Source: Stenotrophomonas sp. ATCM1_4
GTDB lineage: Bacteria > Pseudomonadota > Gammaproteobacteria > Xanthomonadales > Xanthomonadaceae
Direction of reading: 5' to 3'
Assembly (NCBI RefSeq): GCF_004348115.1
Contig: NZ_QPFB01000001.1
Location: 3,054,028-3,118,027 of the forward strand
Length of the DNA: 64,000 nt
Shown here: piece after piece, positions 51,054-58,854 of the stretch
Position numbering within the stretch: position 1 is the first letter of the stretch
Layout: every line of letters starts with the position of its first letter
Made by a program: the position numbers and the translations under genes
The notes under the pieces: generated by a model
What the model saw: the letters and a program-made list of their open reading frames with translations, nothing else
What the model was told of the DNA's origin: nothing
Databases searched by the model: none

Positions 51054-51644
51054 ATGGGCAAGGGCAGGCTTGAAGCATTCAGTGATGGGGTCCTGGCCAT
51101 CATCATCACCATCATGGTGCTGGAGGTGAAAACGCCGGAGGGCGGCACCCTGCAGGCCTTGCGCCCGCTGATCCCCACCCTGCTGGCCTACCTGCTCAGC
51201 TTCATCTACGTGGGCATCTACTGGAACAACCATCACCACCTGCTGCAGGCCTGCAAGCGCATCTCCGGCAGCGTGCTGTGGGCCAACCTGCACCTGCTGT
51301 TCTGGTTGTCGCTGCTGCCGTTCGCCACGCGCTGGATGGATGACTACTACCTGCTGCCGCTGCCTACCGCCGCCTACGGCTGTGTACTGCTGGCCGCGGC
51401 CATCGCCTACGCATTCCTGCAACAACGCATCGTTGTCGCCGAAGGCCGGGAGTCGACCCTGCGCGAGGTACTCGGCCGGGACTGGAAGGGAAAGCTGTCG
51501 CCGCTGCTCTACCTCACCGGCATCGGCGTCAGTTTCGTGCAGGTGCATGTCGCGCAGGCGATCTACGTCGGCGTGGCACTGATGTGGCTGATCCCCGACC
51601 GTCGCATCGAGCGCGGGCTGGCCGTCGACCCTCCCGCCCCCTGA
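51054..51644 (+). CDS. TMEM175-family (DUF1211) potassium channel-like protein
   Basis: Inner-membrane protein of 196 aa with six hydrophobic segments. The family hallmark FSDGVLAI is at residues 9-16, with WNNHHHLL and an F-W-rich segment after helix 3. Bacterial members form tetrameric K+ leak channels. Confidence 0.88.
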   Translation: MGKGRLEAFSDGVLAIIITIMVLEVKTPEGGTLQALRPLIPTLLAYLLSFIYVGIYWNNHHHLLQACKRISGSVLWANLHLLFWLSLLPFATRWMDDYYLLPLPTAAYGCVLLAAAIAYAFLQQRIVVAEGRESTLREVLGRDWKGKLSPLLYLTGIGVSFVQVHVAQAIYVGVALMWLIPDRRIERGLAVDPPAP

Positions 51645-51697
51645 TCCTGGCCGGCAGGCCCGTGCGATCATGCGCCGACCTGGACACTGGCAGCGGC

Positions 51698-52660
51698 ATG
51701 AACGACACCCCCGATGAACTGGAGCAGATCCATCACCGCGCCTATGCCGCGGTGGATGATGGCGCGCTGGAAGACGCCGCACGCGATTTCGGCACCCTGC
51801 TCCAGCATCACCCGGACAACCGCTACTACCACTACATGCAGGGGCTGGTGCATAAGTACCTGCTGGACTGGCCCACCTCGCTGCGGCACAACCTGCAGGC
51901 CATCGCCCTGAACGAGGAACACGGCCAGGCCGAGCATTGGAACGCGGCCATCGCCGCCACCGCGCTCGGCCGCTGGGACACCGTGCGTGAACTATGGACC
52001 GCCTGCGGCATCGCCCTGCCCGGCACCGAAGGCCCGATCGATGGCGACTTCGGCGTGGCCGTGGTTCGCCTGAATCCCTGGCAGGGTGGCGAGACCGTCT
52101 TCGTGCGCCGCGTTGATCCGGTGCGCGCACGCGTGCTCAACGTACCGCTGCCGGAAAGTGGCCACCGCTTCGGCGACATCGTGCTGCACGATGGTGCGTC
52201 GACCGGCAGCCGCTTCGACGGCGAGCGCGAGGTGCATGTGTTCAACCAGTTGGGCCGGCTGGTGCCGTCGGCGTTCCAGACCTTCGTGGTGTTCGTTCGC
52301 GCCGATGGCCAGGACGACCTGGATGCGCTGCTGCGGGCGACCGTGCCCGGCATCGGCCACGCCGAGGACTGGACGCGCAGCATCCGCCACTACTGCCTGC
52401 GTTGCAGTTACGGTGCGCCGCATCAGCACGCCGCACAGGAAGACGCCGCGTGGCAGGCCGAGCGCAACCTTGGCATCGCCGCGCAGAGCCGCAGGTCGGT
52501 GGAGAAGCTGCTCAGGGATTGGGCCGATGGCCATGCCGGGCGTCACGTCGACGCCATCGAAACACGCGAATGCGCGCCCCCGGCCCCGGTGGCCGGCAGC
52601 GCTTGGTGGCAGTCCCCCGAGGACGAGGGTGAAGAAGACGACGCGGACGAGGAAGAATGA
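51698..52660 (+). CDS. Tetratricopeptide repeat protein with acidic C-terminus
   Basis: Product of 320 aa. The first 110 residues form TPR-like helix pairs (HHRAYAAVDDGALEDAARDFGTLLQHHPDN, AEHWNAAIAATALGRWDTVRELW). A second domain follows (GDFGVAVVRLNPWQGGETVFVRRVDPVRARVLNVPLPESG), and the last 12 residues are almost all Asp/Glu. Two Cys in LRCSYGAP and RECAPPAP are present. Function unknown. Begins 53 bases after the TMEM175 gene. Confidence 0.72.
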   Translation: MNDTPDELEQIHHRAYAAVDDGALEDAARDFGTLLQHHPDNRYYHYMQGLVHKYLLDWPTSLRHNLQAIALNEEHGQAEHWNAAIAATALGRWDTVRELWTACGIALPGTEGPIDGDFGVAVVRLNPWQGGETVFVRRVDPVRARVLNVPLPESGHRFGDIVLHDGASTGSRFDGEREVHVFNQLGRLVPSAFQTFVVFVRADGQDDLDALLRATVPGIGHAEDWTRSIRHYCLRCSYGAPHQHAAQEDAAWQAERNLGIAAQSRRSVEKLLRDWADGHAGRHVDAIETRECAPPAPVAGSAWWQSPEDEGEEDDADEEE

Positions 52661-52699
52661 GTCAACCGGCGCAGCGCTGATCGCTGCGCCCGTTGCCAC

Positions 52700-53743
52700 T
52701 CACGCGCCTGCGAACACCGGCTCCAGCAGTTCGAATGTGCCGGCATCGGCATCCATCGCCACCTTGCCGCCGACCGGCACGATGAACTGCTCGCGGATGT
52801 GGCCGATCATCGCACCGCGATAGGCCGGGATCTTCAGCGGCAGGATGTAGTCGTCGAAGATCTGGTCCAGCGTCAGCGAGCCGTAACCGTCGCCCGGCGT
52901 GCAATCGGTGCATTCGCCGAAGATGAAGCCGGCGACCTTGTCCAGCGCGCCCATCAGCTTCAACGTGCTGAACATGCGGTCGATGCGGTAAGGCGCCTCT
53001 TCCACGTCCTCCAGGAACAGGATCTTGCCGGTGAAGTCCGGCAGGTACGGCGACCCGGCCAAGGCGGTCAGCACGGTGAGGTTGCCGCCGACCAACTCGC
53101 CCTGGGCCGTGCCACCGCGCAGGGTCAGCGTGCGGTTGCGGCGCGGCACCAGCTCGTCGTCGGCATCCACCACCGTGTTCTGGTAGTGCATCAGCTCGCG
53201 CTTGAAGAACAGGCGCTCGAACTGGTCGGCGTTGAAGCGGTTCCAGGTACCCGAGCCGATCTGCCCATGGAACGTCACCAACCCGGTCCGGGCCTGGATG
53301 GCGCTGTGCAGGGCGGTGATGTCCGAGTACCCCAGCAGGATCTTGGGGTTGGCGCGGATGCGGTCGTAGTCCAGCAACGGCAGCAGCCGCGCGGCACCGG
53401 AGCCACCCCGCACGCAGACGATCGCCTTGACCTGCGTGTCGGCGAACATCGCGTTGAGGTCACCGGCGCGCTCGGCATCAGTACCGGCCAGGTGGCCATG
53501 GCGCGCGTCGTAGTGTGCGCCGGTCTTCACCTTCAGGCCGAACGCTTCCATCGCTTCGCGCGCCAGCTGCAGGCTCAATCGATCGCTGCTGGCCGAGGAC
53601 GGGCTGACCAGCCCGACGGTGTCGCCCTTGTTCAGGGCCGGCGGCAGCAGACGCCCACGCGGCGCTGCCATCGCGCCCTGCAGGCCGAGCAGCGGCAGCG
53701 TGGCTGCCAGGGCGGTACCACCGATGAAACGCCGTCTATCCAT
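52700..53743 (-). CDS. LD-carboxypeptidase (peptidase S66), Tat-exported
   Basis: Cleaves the terminal D-Ala from muropeptide tetrapeptides in cell-wall recycling. It is 347 aa with a twin-arginine start (MDRRRFIGG) and a predicted cleavage site after AMA, which suggests a periplasmic form rather than cytosolic LdcA. The nucleophile is Ser140 in LLGYSDITAL; further S66 blocks are VCVRGGSGAARLLPLLDY, FHGQIGSG and GGNLTVLTALAGSPYLPDFTGKILFLEDVEEAPYRIDRM. Confidence 0.92.
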   Translation of the reverse strand: MDRRRFIGGTALAATLPLLGLQGAMAAPRGRLLPPALNKGDTVGLVSPSSASSDRLSLQLAREAMEAFGLKVKTGAHYDARHGHLAGTDAERAGDLNAMFADTQVKAIVCVRGGSGAARLLPLLDYDRIRANPKILLGYSDITALHSAIQARTGLVTFHGQIGSGTWNRFNADQFERLFFKRELMHYQNTVVDADDELVPRRNRTLTLRGGTAQGELVGGNLTVLTALAGSPYLPDFTGKILFLEDVEEAPYRIDRMFSTLKLMGALDKVAGFIFGECTDCTPGDGYGSLTLDQIFDDYILPLKIPAYRGAMIGHIREQFIVPVGGKVAMDADAGTFELLEPVFAGA

Positions 53744-53791
53744 GTTGCTGCCTGCTACCGGGAGTCAGCACAAGAGTAACAGCGCGCCGCG

Positions 53792-53814
53792 GTAGAGCGG
53801 GGCCACGCTCCGCT
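53792..53814 (+). repeat. SMAG-type GTAG repeat, plus orientation
   Basis: Starts with the GTAG tetranucleotide, then an imperfect palindrome AGCGGGG...CTCCGCT. Matches the short palindromic repeat family described in Stenotrophomonas maltophilia. Confidence 0.75.
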
Positions 53815-53840
53815 GCGGCCCTGCCGATACTGCCGGCTTC

Positions 53841-53864
53841 GTGCCGAGCATGGCTCGGCACTAC
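53841..53864 (-). repeat. SMAG-type GTAG repeat, minus orientation
   Basis: On the minus strand it reads GTAGTGCCGAGCCATGCTCGGCAC, ten-base arms GTGCCGAGCA/TGGCTCGGCAC with the GTAG end pointing away from the neighbouring copy. Forms an inverted pair with 53792-53814, between the LD-carboxypeptidase and icmF genes. Confidence 0.85.
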
Positions 53865-53873
53865 CCGCTTCGA

Positions 53874-56800
53874 TTACATGTTGCGGCGGTACTCGCCCCC
53901 CACGTCGTACAGGGCATGGCTGATCTGCCCCAGGCTGTGGGTCTTGACCGCCTCGATCAACGCTTCGAACACATTGCGGCGATCACGCGCGGTCTTCTGC
54001 AGATACGCCAGGCCATGGCCGTCATGCACATCGCTTTCATCGGCCGCCACGCCTTCAACCTCATGCGAATGCGAGGTCTCGCCGGCCGGTGCCAGCGCAT
54101 TGCGGTTGCGCTGCCAGTTGTGCACGTTCTCGATCTGCTGGCCCTTCTCTTCCTCGGTCGAGCGGATCAGCTCAATCTCGGTGGCCACCTCGCCGGCATG
54201 CTCCTTGGGCAGGAACATGTTGACGCCGACCAGCGGCAGGCTGCCGTCGTGCTTCTTGTGCTCGTAGTACAGCGACTCTTCCTGGATCTTGCCGCGCTGG
54301 TACATGGTGTCCATCGCGCCCAGCACGCCACCGCGCTCGCTGATCGCCTCGAACTCCTTGTACACGGCCTCCTCGACGATGTCGGTCAGCTTGTCGACGA
54401 TGAAACTGCCCTGCCACGGGTTCTCGCAGAAGTTCAGCCCCAGCTCCTTGTTGATGATCATCTGGATCGCCACCGCGCGGCGCACGCTCTCCTCGGTCGG
54501 CGTGGTGATCGCCTCGTCGTAGGCGTTGGTGTGCAGGCTGTTGCAGTTGTCGAACAGCGCATACAGCGCCTGCAACGTGGTGCGGATGTCGTTGAACTGG
54601 ATCTCCTGCGCGTGCAGCGAGCGGCCGGAGGTCTGGATGTGGTACTTCATCATCTGGCTGCGTTCGTTGGCGCCATAACGCTCGCGCATCGCCCGTGCCC
54701 AGATGCGGCGCGCCACGCGGCCGATCACGGTGTACTCAGGGTCCATGCCGTTGGAGAAGAAGAACGACAGGTTGGGCGCGAAGTCATCGATCTTCATGCC
54801 ACGCGCCAGGTAGTACTCGACGATGGTGAAGCCGTTGGACAAGGTAAAGGCCAACTGGCTGATCGGGTTCGCGCCGGCTTCGGCGATGTGATAGCCGGAG
54901 ATCGACACCGAGTAGAAGTTGCGTACCTTGTGGTCGACGAAGTACTGCTGGATGTCGCCCATCATCCGCAACGCGAACTCGGTGGAGAAGATGCAGGTGT
55001 TCTGCGCCTGGTCCTCCTTCAGGATGTCCGCCTGCACGGTGCCGCGCACGGTGGACAGCGTCTCGGCCTTGATGCGCGCGTAGGTGTCGGCATCGACCAG
55101 CTGGTCACCGGTGACACCCAGCAGCGCCAGGCCCAGGCCGTTGTTGGTCGGCGGCAGCTCGCCGTGGTACTGCGGTCGGGTGCGGCCTTCGAAGATCCTC
55201 GCGATCTTCGCCTCGGCCTCGGCCCAGCGCACCGGGTCTTCCTGCAGGTACTTCTCGACCTGCTGGTCGATGGCGGTGTTCATGAACATCGCCAGGATCA
55301 TCGGCGCCGGGCCATTGATGGTCATCGACACCGAGGTGGTCGGCGCGCACAGGTCGAAGCCGGAGTACAGCTTCTTCATGTCGTCCAGCGTGGGGATGTT
55401 GACGCCGGAGTTGCCGATCTTGCCGTAGATATCCGGGCGCGGCGCCGGGTCCTCGCCATACAGCGTCACGCTGTCGAAGGCGGTGGACAGGCGCGCGGCC
55501 GGCTGGCCGACGCTGAGGTAATGGAAGCGGCGGTTGGTGCGCTCCGGCGTGCCTTCGCCGGCGAACATGCGGATCGGGTCCTCGCCGGTGCGGCGGTACG
55601 GATACACGCCGCCGGTGTACGGGTACGAGCCCGGCAGGTTCTCCTTCTGCAGGAACACCAGCAGCTCGCCCCAGCTGCGGTAGGTGGGCGCGGCGATCTT
55701 GGGGATCTGCTGGTGGCTGAGCGACTCGCGGTAGTTCTCCACGCGGATGGTCTTGCCGCGCACCTGGTACTCATTGACCGGCTCGGTGATCGATTTCAGG
55801 CGTGCGGGCCACTCGCGCAACAGGCGCAGTGCTTCGGAGTCGAGCGACTGCACCGCGTCGTTGTAGCGCTGGCGCAGGGTGCGGATGCTGTTGTCGGCGC
55901 CCGCCTCGGTCAGTGCATCGGCCGGGTACAGATCCAGCGCGCCCGGCAATGCCGCATCACCCAGTTCCTTCAGCGCCTGCCACAGGCTCTGCGCACGCTC
56001 GGCCACCTCGGCCTGCGAGTCGATGCGGGCGTTGATGCCACGGCCCTGCTCGGCGATCTCGGCCAGGTAACGCACGCGGCTGCCCGGGATCAGCACGGTG
56101 GCGCGCGGCTCCTTGAGCGTCGTATCGATGCGCGGCTGCAGCCCGGCGTCGGCCTTGACCTTCTCGCGCAGCAGGCGGCACAGGTTGGCGAACATCCAGC
56201 TGATGCCCGGGTCGTTGAACTGGCTGGCGATGGTCGGGTAGACCGGCACGTCCTCGTCCTTCATCGTGAAGGCGGTGCGGTTGCGCTTCCACTGCTTGCG
56301 CACGTCGCGCAGCGCATCCTCGGCGCCGCGCTTGTCGAACTTGTTGAGCACCACCAGCTCGGCGTAGTCGAGCATGTCGATCTTTTCCAGCTGGCTCGGC
56401 GCGCCGAAGTCGCTGGTCATCACGTACATCGGGAAGTCGACCAGGTCCACGATCTCCGAATCGCTCTGGCCGATACCGGCAGTCTCGACGATCACCAGAT
56501 CGAACTGCAGCGACTTCAGGAAGCCGATGCAGTCGCGCAGCACGGTGTTGATCGCCGCGTGCTGGCGGCGGGTGGCCATCGAGCGCATGTACACGCGCTT
56601 GGAGCGCAGCGAGTTCATGCGGATGCGGTCGCCCAGCAGCGCGCCACCGGTGCGGCGGCGGGTCGGGTCCACCGAGATCACCGCGATGCGCATCTGCGGG
56701 AAGCTGGCCAGGAAGCGGTTGAGCAATTCGTCGGTCACCGAGGACTTGCCGGCGCCGCCGGTGCCGGTGATGCCCACCACCGGCGTCCTGCCGGAGGCCA

Positions 56801-57392
56801 GCTGCCACTGCTTGCGCAGGTGCGCCAGCTCCGCCTCGGAATGGTCGCCGTCCTCCAGCTTCGACAGCACCCGGCCGATGCCGATCTCGTCCTCGATCGC
56901 CGGGGCGGTGTCGCCGGACTCCGCCGCGCGGGCGTCGCGCGCCTTGCCCGCGCGCGCCACCACGTCCTCGATCATCTCCACCAGCCCCATCTTCATGCCG
57001 TCATTGGGGTGGTAGATGCGCTCCACGCCGTAGGCCTGCAGCTCGCGGATCTCCTCGGGGGTGATGGTGCCGCCGCCACCGCCGAACACCTTGATGTGGC
57101 CGGCCCCACGCTCCCTGAGCATGTCGACCATGTACTTGAAGTACTCCACGTGGCCGCCCTGGTAGGAGGACAGCGCGATCGCGTCGGCGTCCTCCTGCAG
57201 CGCCGCCCGCACCACGTCCTCGACGCTGCGGTTGTGGCCCAGGTGGATGACCTCCGCGCCCTGCGCCTGGATCAGGCGGCGCATGATGTTGATCGCCGCG
57301 TCGTGGCCATCGAACAGGCTGGCGGCGGTGACGAAGCGCAGCGGGGTGGACTCCGGCTGGACTTGCGGGAGCTGGGAGGCGGGAGTACTCAT
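53874..57392 (-). CDS. icmF: Fused isobutyryl-CoA mutase IcmF
   Basis: Cobalamin-dependent enzyme that interconverts isobutyryl-CoA and n-butyryl-CoA (some also act on isovaleryl/pivalyl-CoA) and carries its own G-protein chaperone. The 1172 aa product has the order that defines IcmF: an N-terminal B12-binding domain with the DGHD motif at 28-31 and [10 protein letters not shown], a MeaI-like GTPase with GTGGAGKS at 210-217 and NKFD, and a mutase barrel ([29 protein letters not shown], then [35 protein letters not shown]). Normal methylmalonyl-CoA mutases have the B12 domain at the C-terminus. Divergent from the leucine dehydrogenase-like gene. Confidence 0.95.
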   Translation of the reverse strand: MSTPASQLPQVQPESTPLRFVTAASLFDGHDAAINIMRRLIQAQGAEVIHLGHNRSVEDVVRAALQEDADAIALSSYQGGHVEYFKYMVDMLRERGAGHIKVFGGGGGTITPEEIRELQAYGVERIYHPNDGMKMGLVEMIEDVVARAGKARDARAAESGDTAPAIEDEIGIGRVLSKLEDGDHSEAELAHLRKQWQLASGRTPVVGITGTGGAGKSSVTDELLNRFLASFPQMRIAVISVDPTRRRTGGALLGDRIRMNSLRSKRVYMRSMATRRQHAAINTVLRDCIGFLKSLQFDLVIVETAGIGQSDSEIVDLVDFPMYVMTSDFGAPSQLEKIDMLDYAELVVLNKFDKRGAEDALRDVRKQWKRNRTAFTMKDEDVPVYPTIASQFNDPGISWMFANLCRLLREKVKADAGLQPRIDTTLKEPRATVLIPGSRVRYLAEIAEQGRGINARIDSQAEVAERAQSLWQALKELGDAALPGALDLYPADALTEAGADNSIRTLRQRYNDAVQSLDSEALRLLREWPARLKSITEPVNEYQVRGKTIRVENYRESLSHQQIPKIAAPTYRSWGELLVFLQKENLPGSYPYTGGVYPYRRTGEDPIRMFAGEGTPERTNRRFHYLSVGQPAARLSTAFDSVTLYGEDPAPRPDIYGKIGNSGVNIPTLDDMKKLYSGFDLCAPTTSVSMTINGPAPMILAMFMNTAIDQQVEKYLQEDPVRWAEAEAKIARIFEGRTRPQYHGELPPTNNGLGLALLGVTGDQLVDADTYARIKAETLSTVRGTVQADILKEDQAQNTCIFSTEFALRMMGDIQQYFVDHKVRNFYSVSISGYHIAEAGANPISQLAFTLSNGFTIVEYYLARGMKIDDFAPNLSFFFSNGMDPEYTVIGRVARRIWARAMRERYGANERSQMMKYHIQTSGRSLHAQEIQFNDIRTTLQALYALFDNCNSLHTNAYDEAITTPTEESVRRAVAIQMIINKELGLNFCENPWQGSFIVDKLTDIVEEAVYKEFEAISERGGVLGAMDTMYQRGKIQEESLYYEHKKHDGSLPLVGVNMFLPKEHAGEVATEIELIRSTEEEKGQQIENVHNWQRNRNALAPAGETSHSHEVEGVAADESDVHDGHGLAYLQKTARDRRNVFEALIEAVKTHSLGQISHALYDVGGEYRRNM

Positions 57393-57698
57393 GGGCCGTG
57401 CAACATCCGGTTTCTGTTGAAACCGATGATAGAACCGCGCGCGCGGCAGGTCAGGTTGCAGCGCAGCGTGACCTTTTCGCCGTTTGCGCTATCGGGTGAT
57501 GGCGACGCGCCCTGTCTGGGCAAAGCCAAGCGCCCAGTCGGGTACTACCGTCCTGAACATTCCCCTACCGGGAATGGATTAGAATGGCGGCCCGCGACCC
57601 CCGTCCTGCACACGAGGAAGTCGCATTTTTTGTTTTCCGGCCTGCCGTTTGCCTGCAGGATCACTGACGTTGTGGCAACAAACGCCATCGGAGCTTCC
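57393..57698. other. Divergent intergenic region, icmF to leucine dehydrogenase
   Basis: About 306 bases with no gene. It holds an inverted repeat CATTCCC-N5-GGGAATG (57558-57576), with a TAGAAT -10-like box (57580-57585) four bases after it. A -35 box could not be recognised. The plus-strand gene has GGAG at 57690-57693 as its ribosome binding site. Confidence 0.6.
57558..57576. promoter_or_regulatory. Inverted repeat, possible operator for icmF / leucine dehydrogenase
   Basis: CATTCCC-CTACC-GGGAATG, seven-base perfect arms, between two divergent genes of branched-chain amino acid metabolism. It overlaps the region where -35 would be expected for the TAGAAT box. The binding protein is unknown. 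Confidence 0.45.
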
Positions 57699-58796
57699 AT
57701 GCTTTTCGAAACCCTCGAGACTTCCGGCCATGAACAGGTCGTGTTCTGCCAGAACCGCGAAGCCGGCCTGAAGGCAATCATCGCCATCCACAACACCACG
57801 CTGGGCCCGGCGCTGGGCGGGGTGCGCATGCGCCCCTACGCCAACACCGACGACGCCCTGCGCGACGTGCTGCGGCTCAGCCGGACCATGACCTACAAGA
57901 ACGCGCTGGCCGGGCTGAACGTCGGCGGCGGCAAGGCGGTGATCATCGGCGACCCGCGCACCGACAAGAGCGAGGTGCTGTTCCGCGCCTTCGGCCGCCA
58001 GGTCGAGGCCCTGGGCGGGCGCTACATCACCGCCGAGGACGTCGGCACCGACGTCAACGACATGGAGAACATCTACCTGGAGACCGGCTACGTCACCGGC
58101 GTCCACCAGGTCCATGGCGGCTCCGGCGATCCGGCTCCGTTCACCGCCTATGGCGCCCTGCAGGCACTGATGGCCTCGGTCAAGCGCCAGTTCGGGCACG
58201 AGGAGATCGGCAAGCTCGGCATCGCCGTGCAGGGCCTGGGCCATATCGGCATGGAGCTGGTGAAGCTGCTGCGCGAGCGCGGAGCCAAGCTGTACGTGAC
58301 CGACCTGGACCCGGTGCTGGTGCAGCGCGCGGTCAGCGAGTACGGCTGCGAGGCAGTCAAGCCCGACGCCATCTACGATGTCGCCGCCGACGTGCTGGCG
58401 CCCTGCGCGATGGAAGGCGCGATCGACATGGCCACGCTGGACCGGCTCAAGGTCAAGGTCATTTGCGGCACCGCCAACAACCAGCTGGCCAGCCATGCGG
58501 TGGGCGACGAGCTGTACAAGCGCGGCGTGCTGTGGGCCCCGGATTACGCGGTCAACGCCGGCGGCGTGATGAACGTGTCGCTGGAGATCGACGGCTACAA
58601 CCGCGAACGCGCGATGCGCCTGATCCGCAGCATCTACCACAACCTCGGCAGGATCTTCGACCAGTCCGAGCGCGAGGATGTCTCCCCGCAGCGCGCGGCC
58701 GACCGCATCGCCGAAGCCCGGCTGGAAGCCATCGGCAAGCTGAAGATGCCGATGGGCCGTTCCACCCCGCGGATGAACCGCCTGCGCGGCGAGTAA
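57699..58796 (+). CDS. Leucine dehydrogenase-like amino acid dehydrogenase
   Basis: NAD-dependent oxidative deaminase of branched-chain amino acids (Glu/Leu/Phe/Val dehydrogenase family). It is 365 aa; substrate-binding Lys67 in TMTYKNAL and catalytic Lys79 in GGGKAVI, EDVGTDVNDM, and the NAD loop GLGHIGMELVK. Closest in length and motifs to leucine/valine dehydrogenases of about 365 aa rather than the larger glutamate enzymes. Start ATG preceded by GGAG. Product 2-oxo acids would feed acyl-CoAs to pathways that include the neighbouring IcmF. Confidence 0.92.
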   Translation: MLFETLETSGHEQVVFCQNREAGLKAIIAIHNTTLGPALGGVRMRPYANTDDALRDVLRLSRTMTYKNALAGLNVGGGKAVIIGDPRTDKSEVLFRAFGRQVEALGGRYITAEDVGTDVNDMENIYLETGYVTGVHQVHGGSGDPAPFTAYGALQALMASVKRQFGHEEIGKLGIAVQGLGHIGMELVKLLRERGAKLYVTDLDPVLVQRAVSEYGCEAVKPDAIYDVAADVLAPCAMEGAIDMATLDRLKVKVICGTANNQLASHAVGDELYKRGVLWAPDYAVNAGGVMNVSLEIDGYNRERAMRLIRSIYHNLGRIFDQSEREDVSPQRAADRIAEARLEAIGKLKMPMGRSTPRMNRLRGE

Positions 58797-58854
58797 GCCG
58801 GACGCGGATGAGGGCCGCCGTCACCCGCGCGCCCTCACTTCCGCCCCCGATTCC

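Noticed and set aside
53841..58796. A 1651-codon open frame on the plus strand that runs antisense to icmF and joins the leucine dehydrogenase gene
   Set aside because: The long upstream part is a GC-driven shadow of icmF: no recognisable domains, low complexity (Gln/His/Val/Leu). The true gene begins at 57699, where GGAG and the family N-terminus lie.
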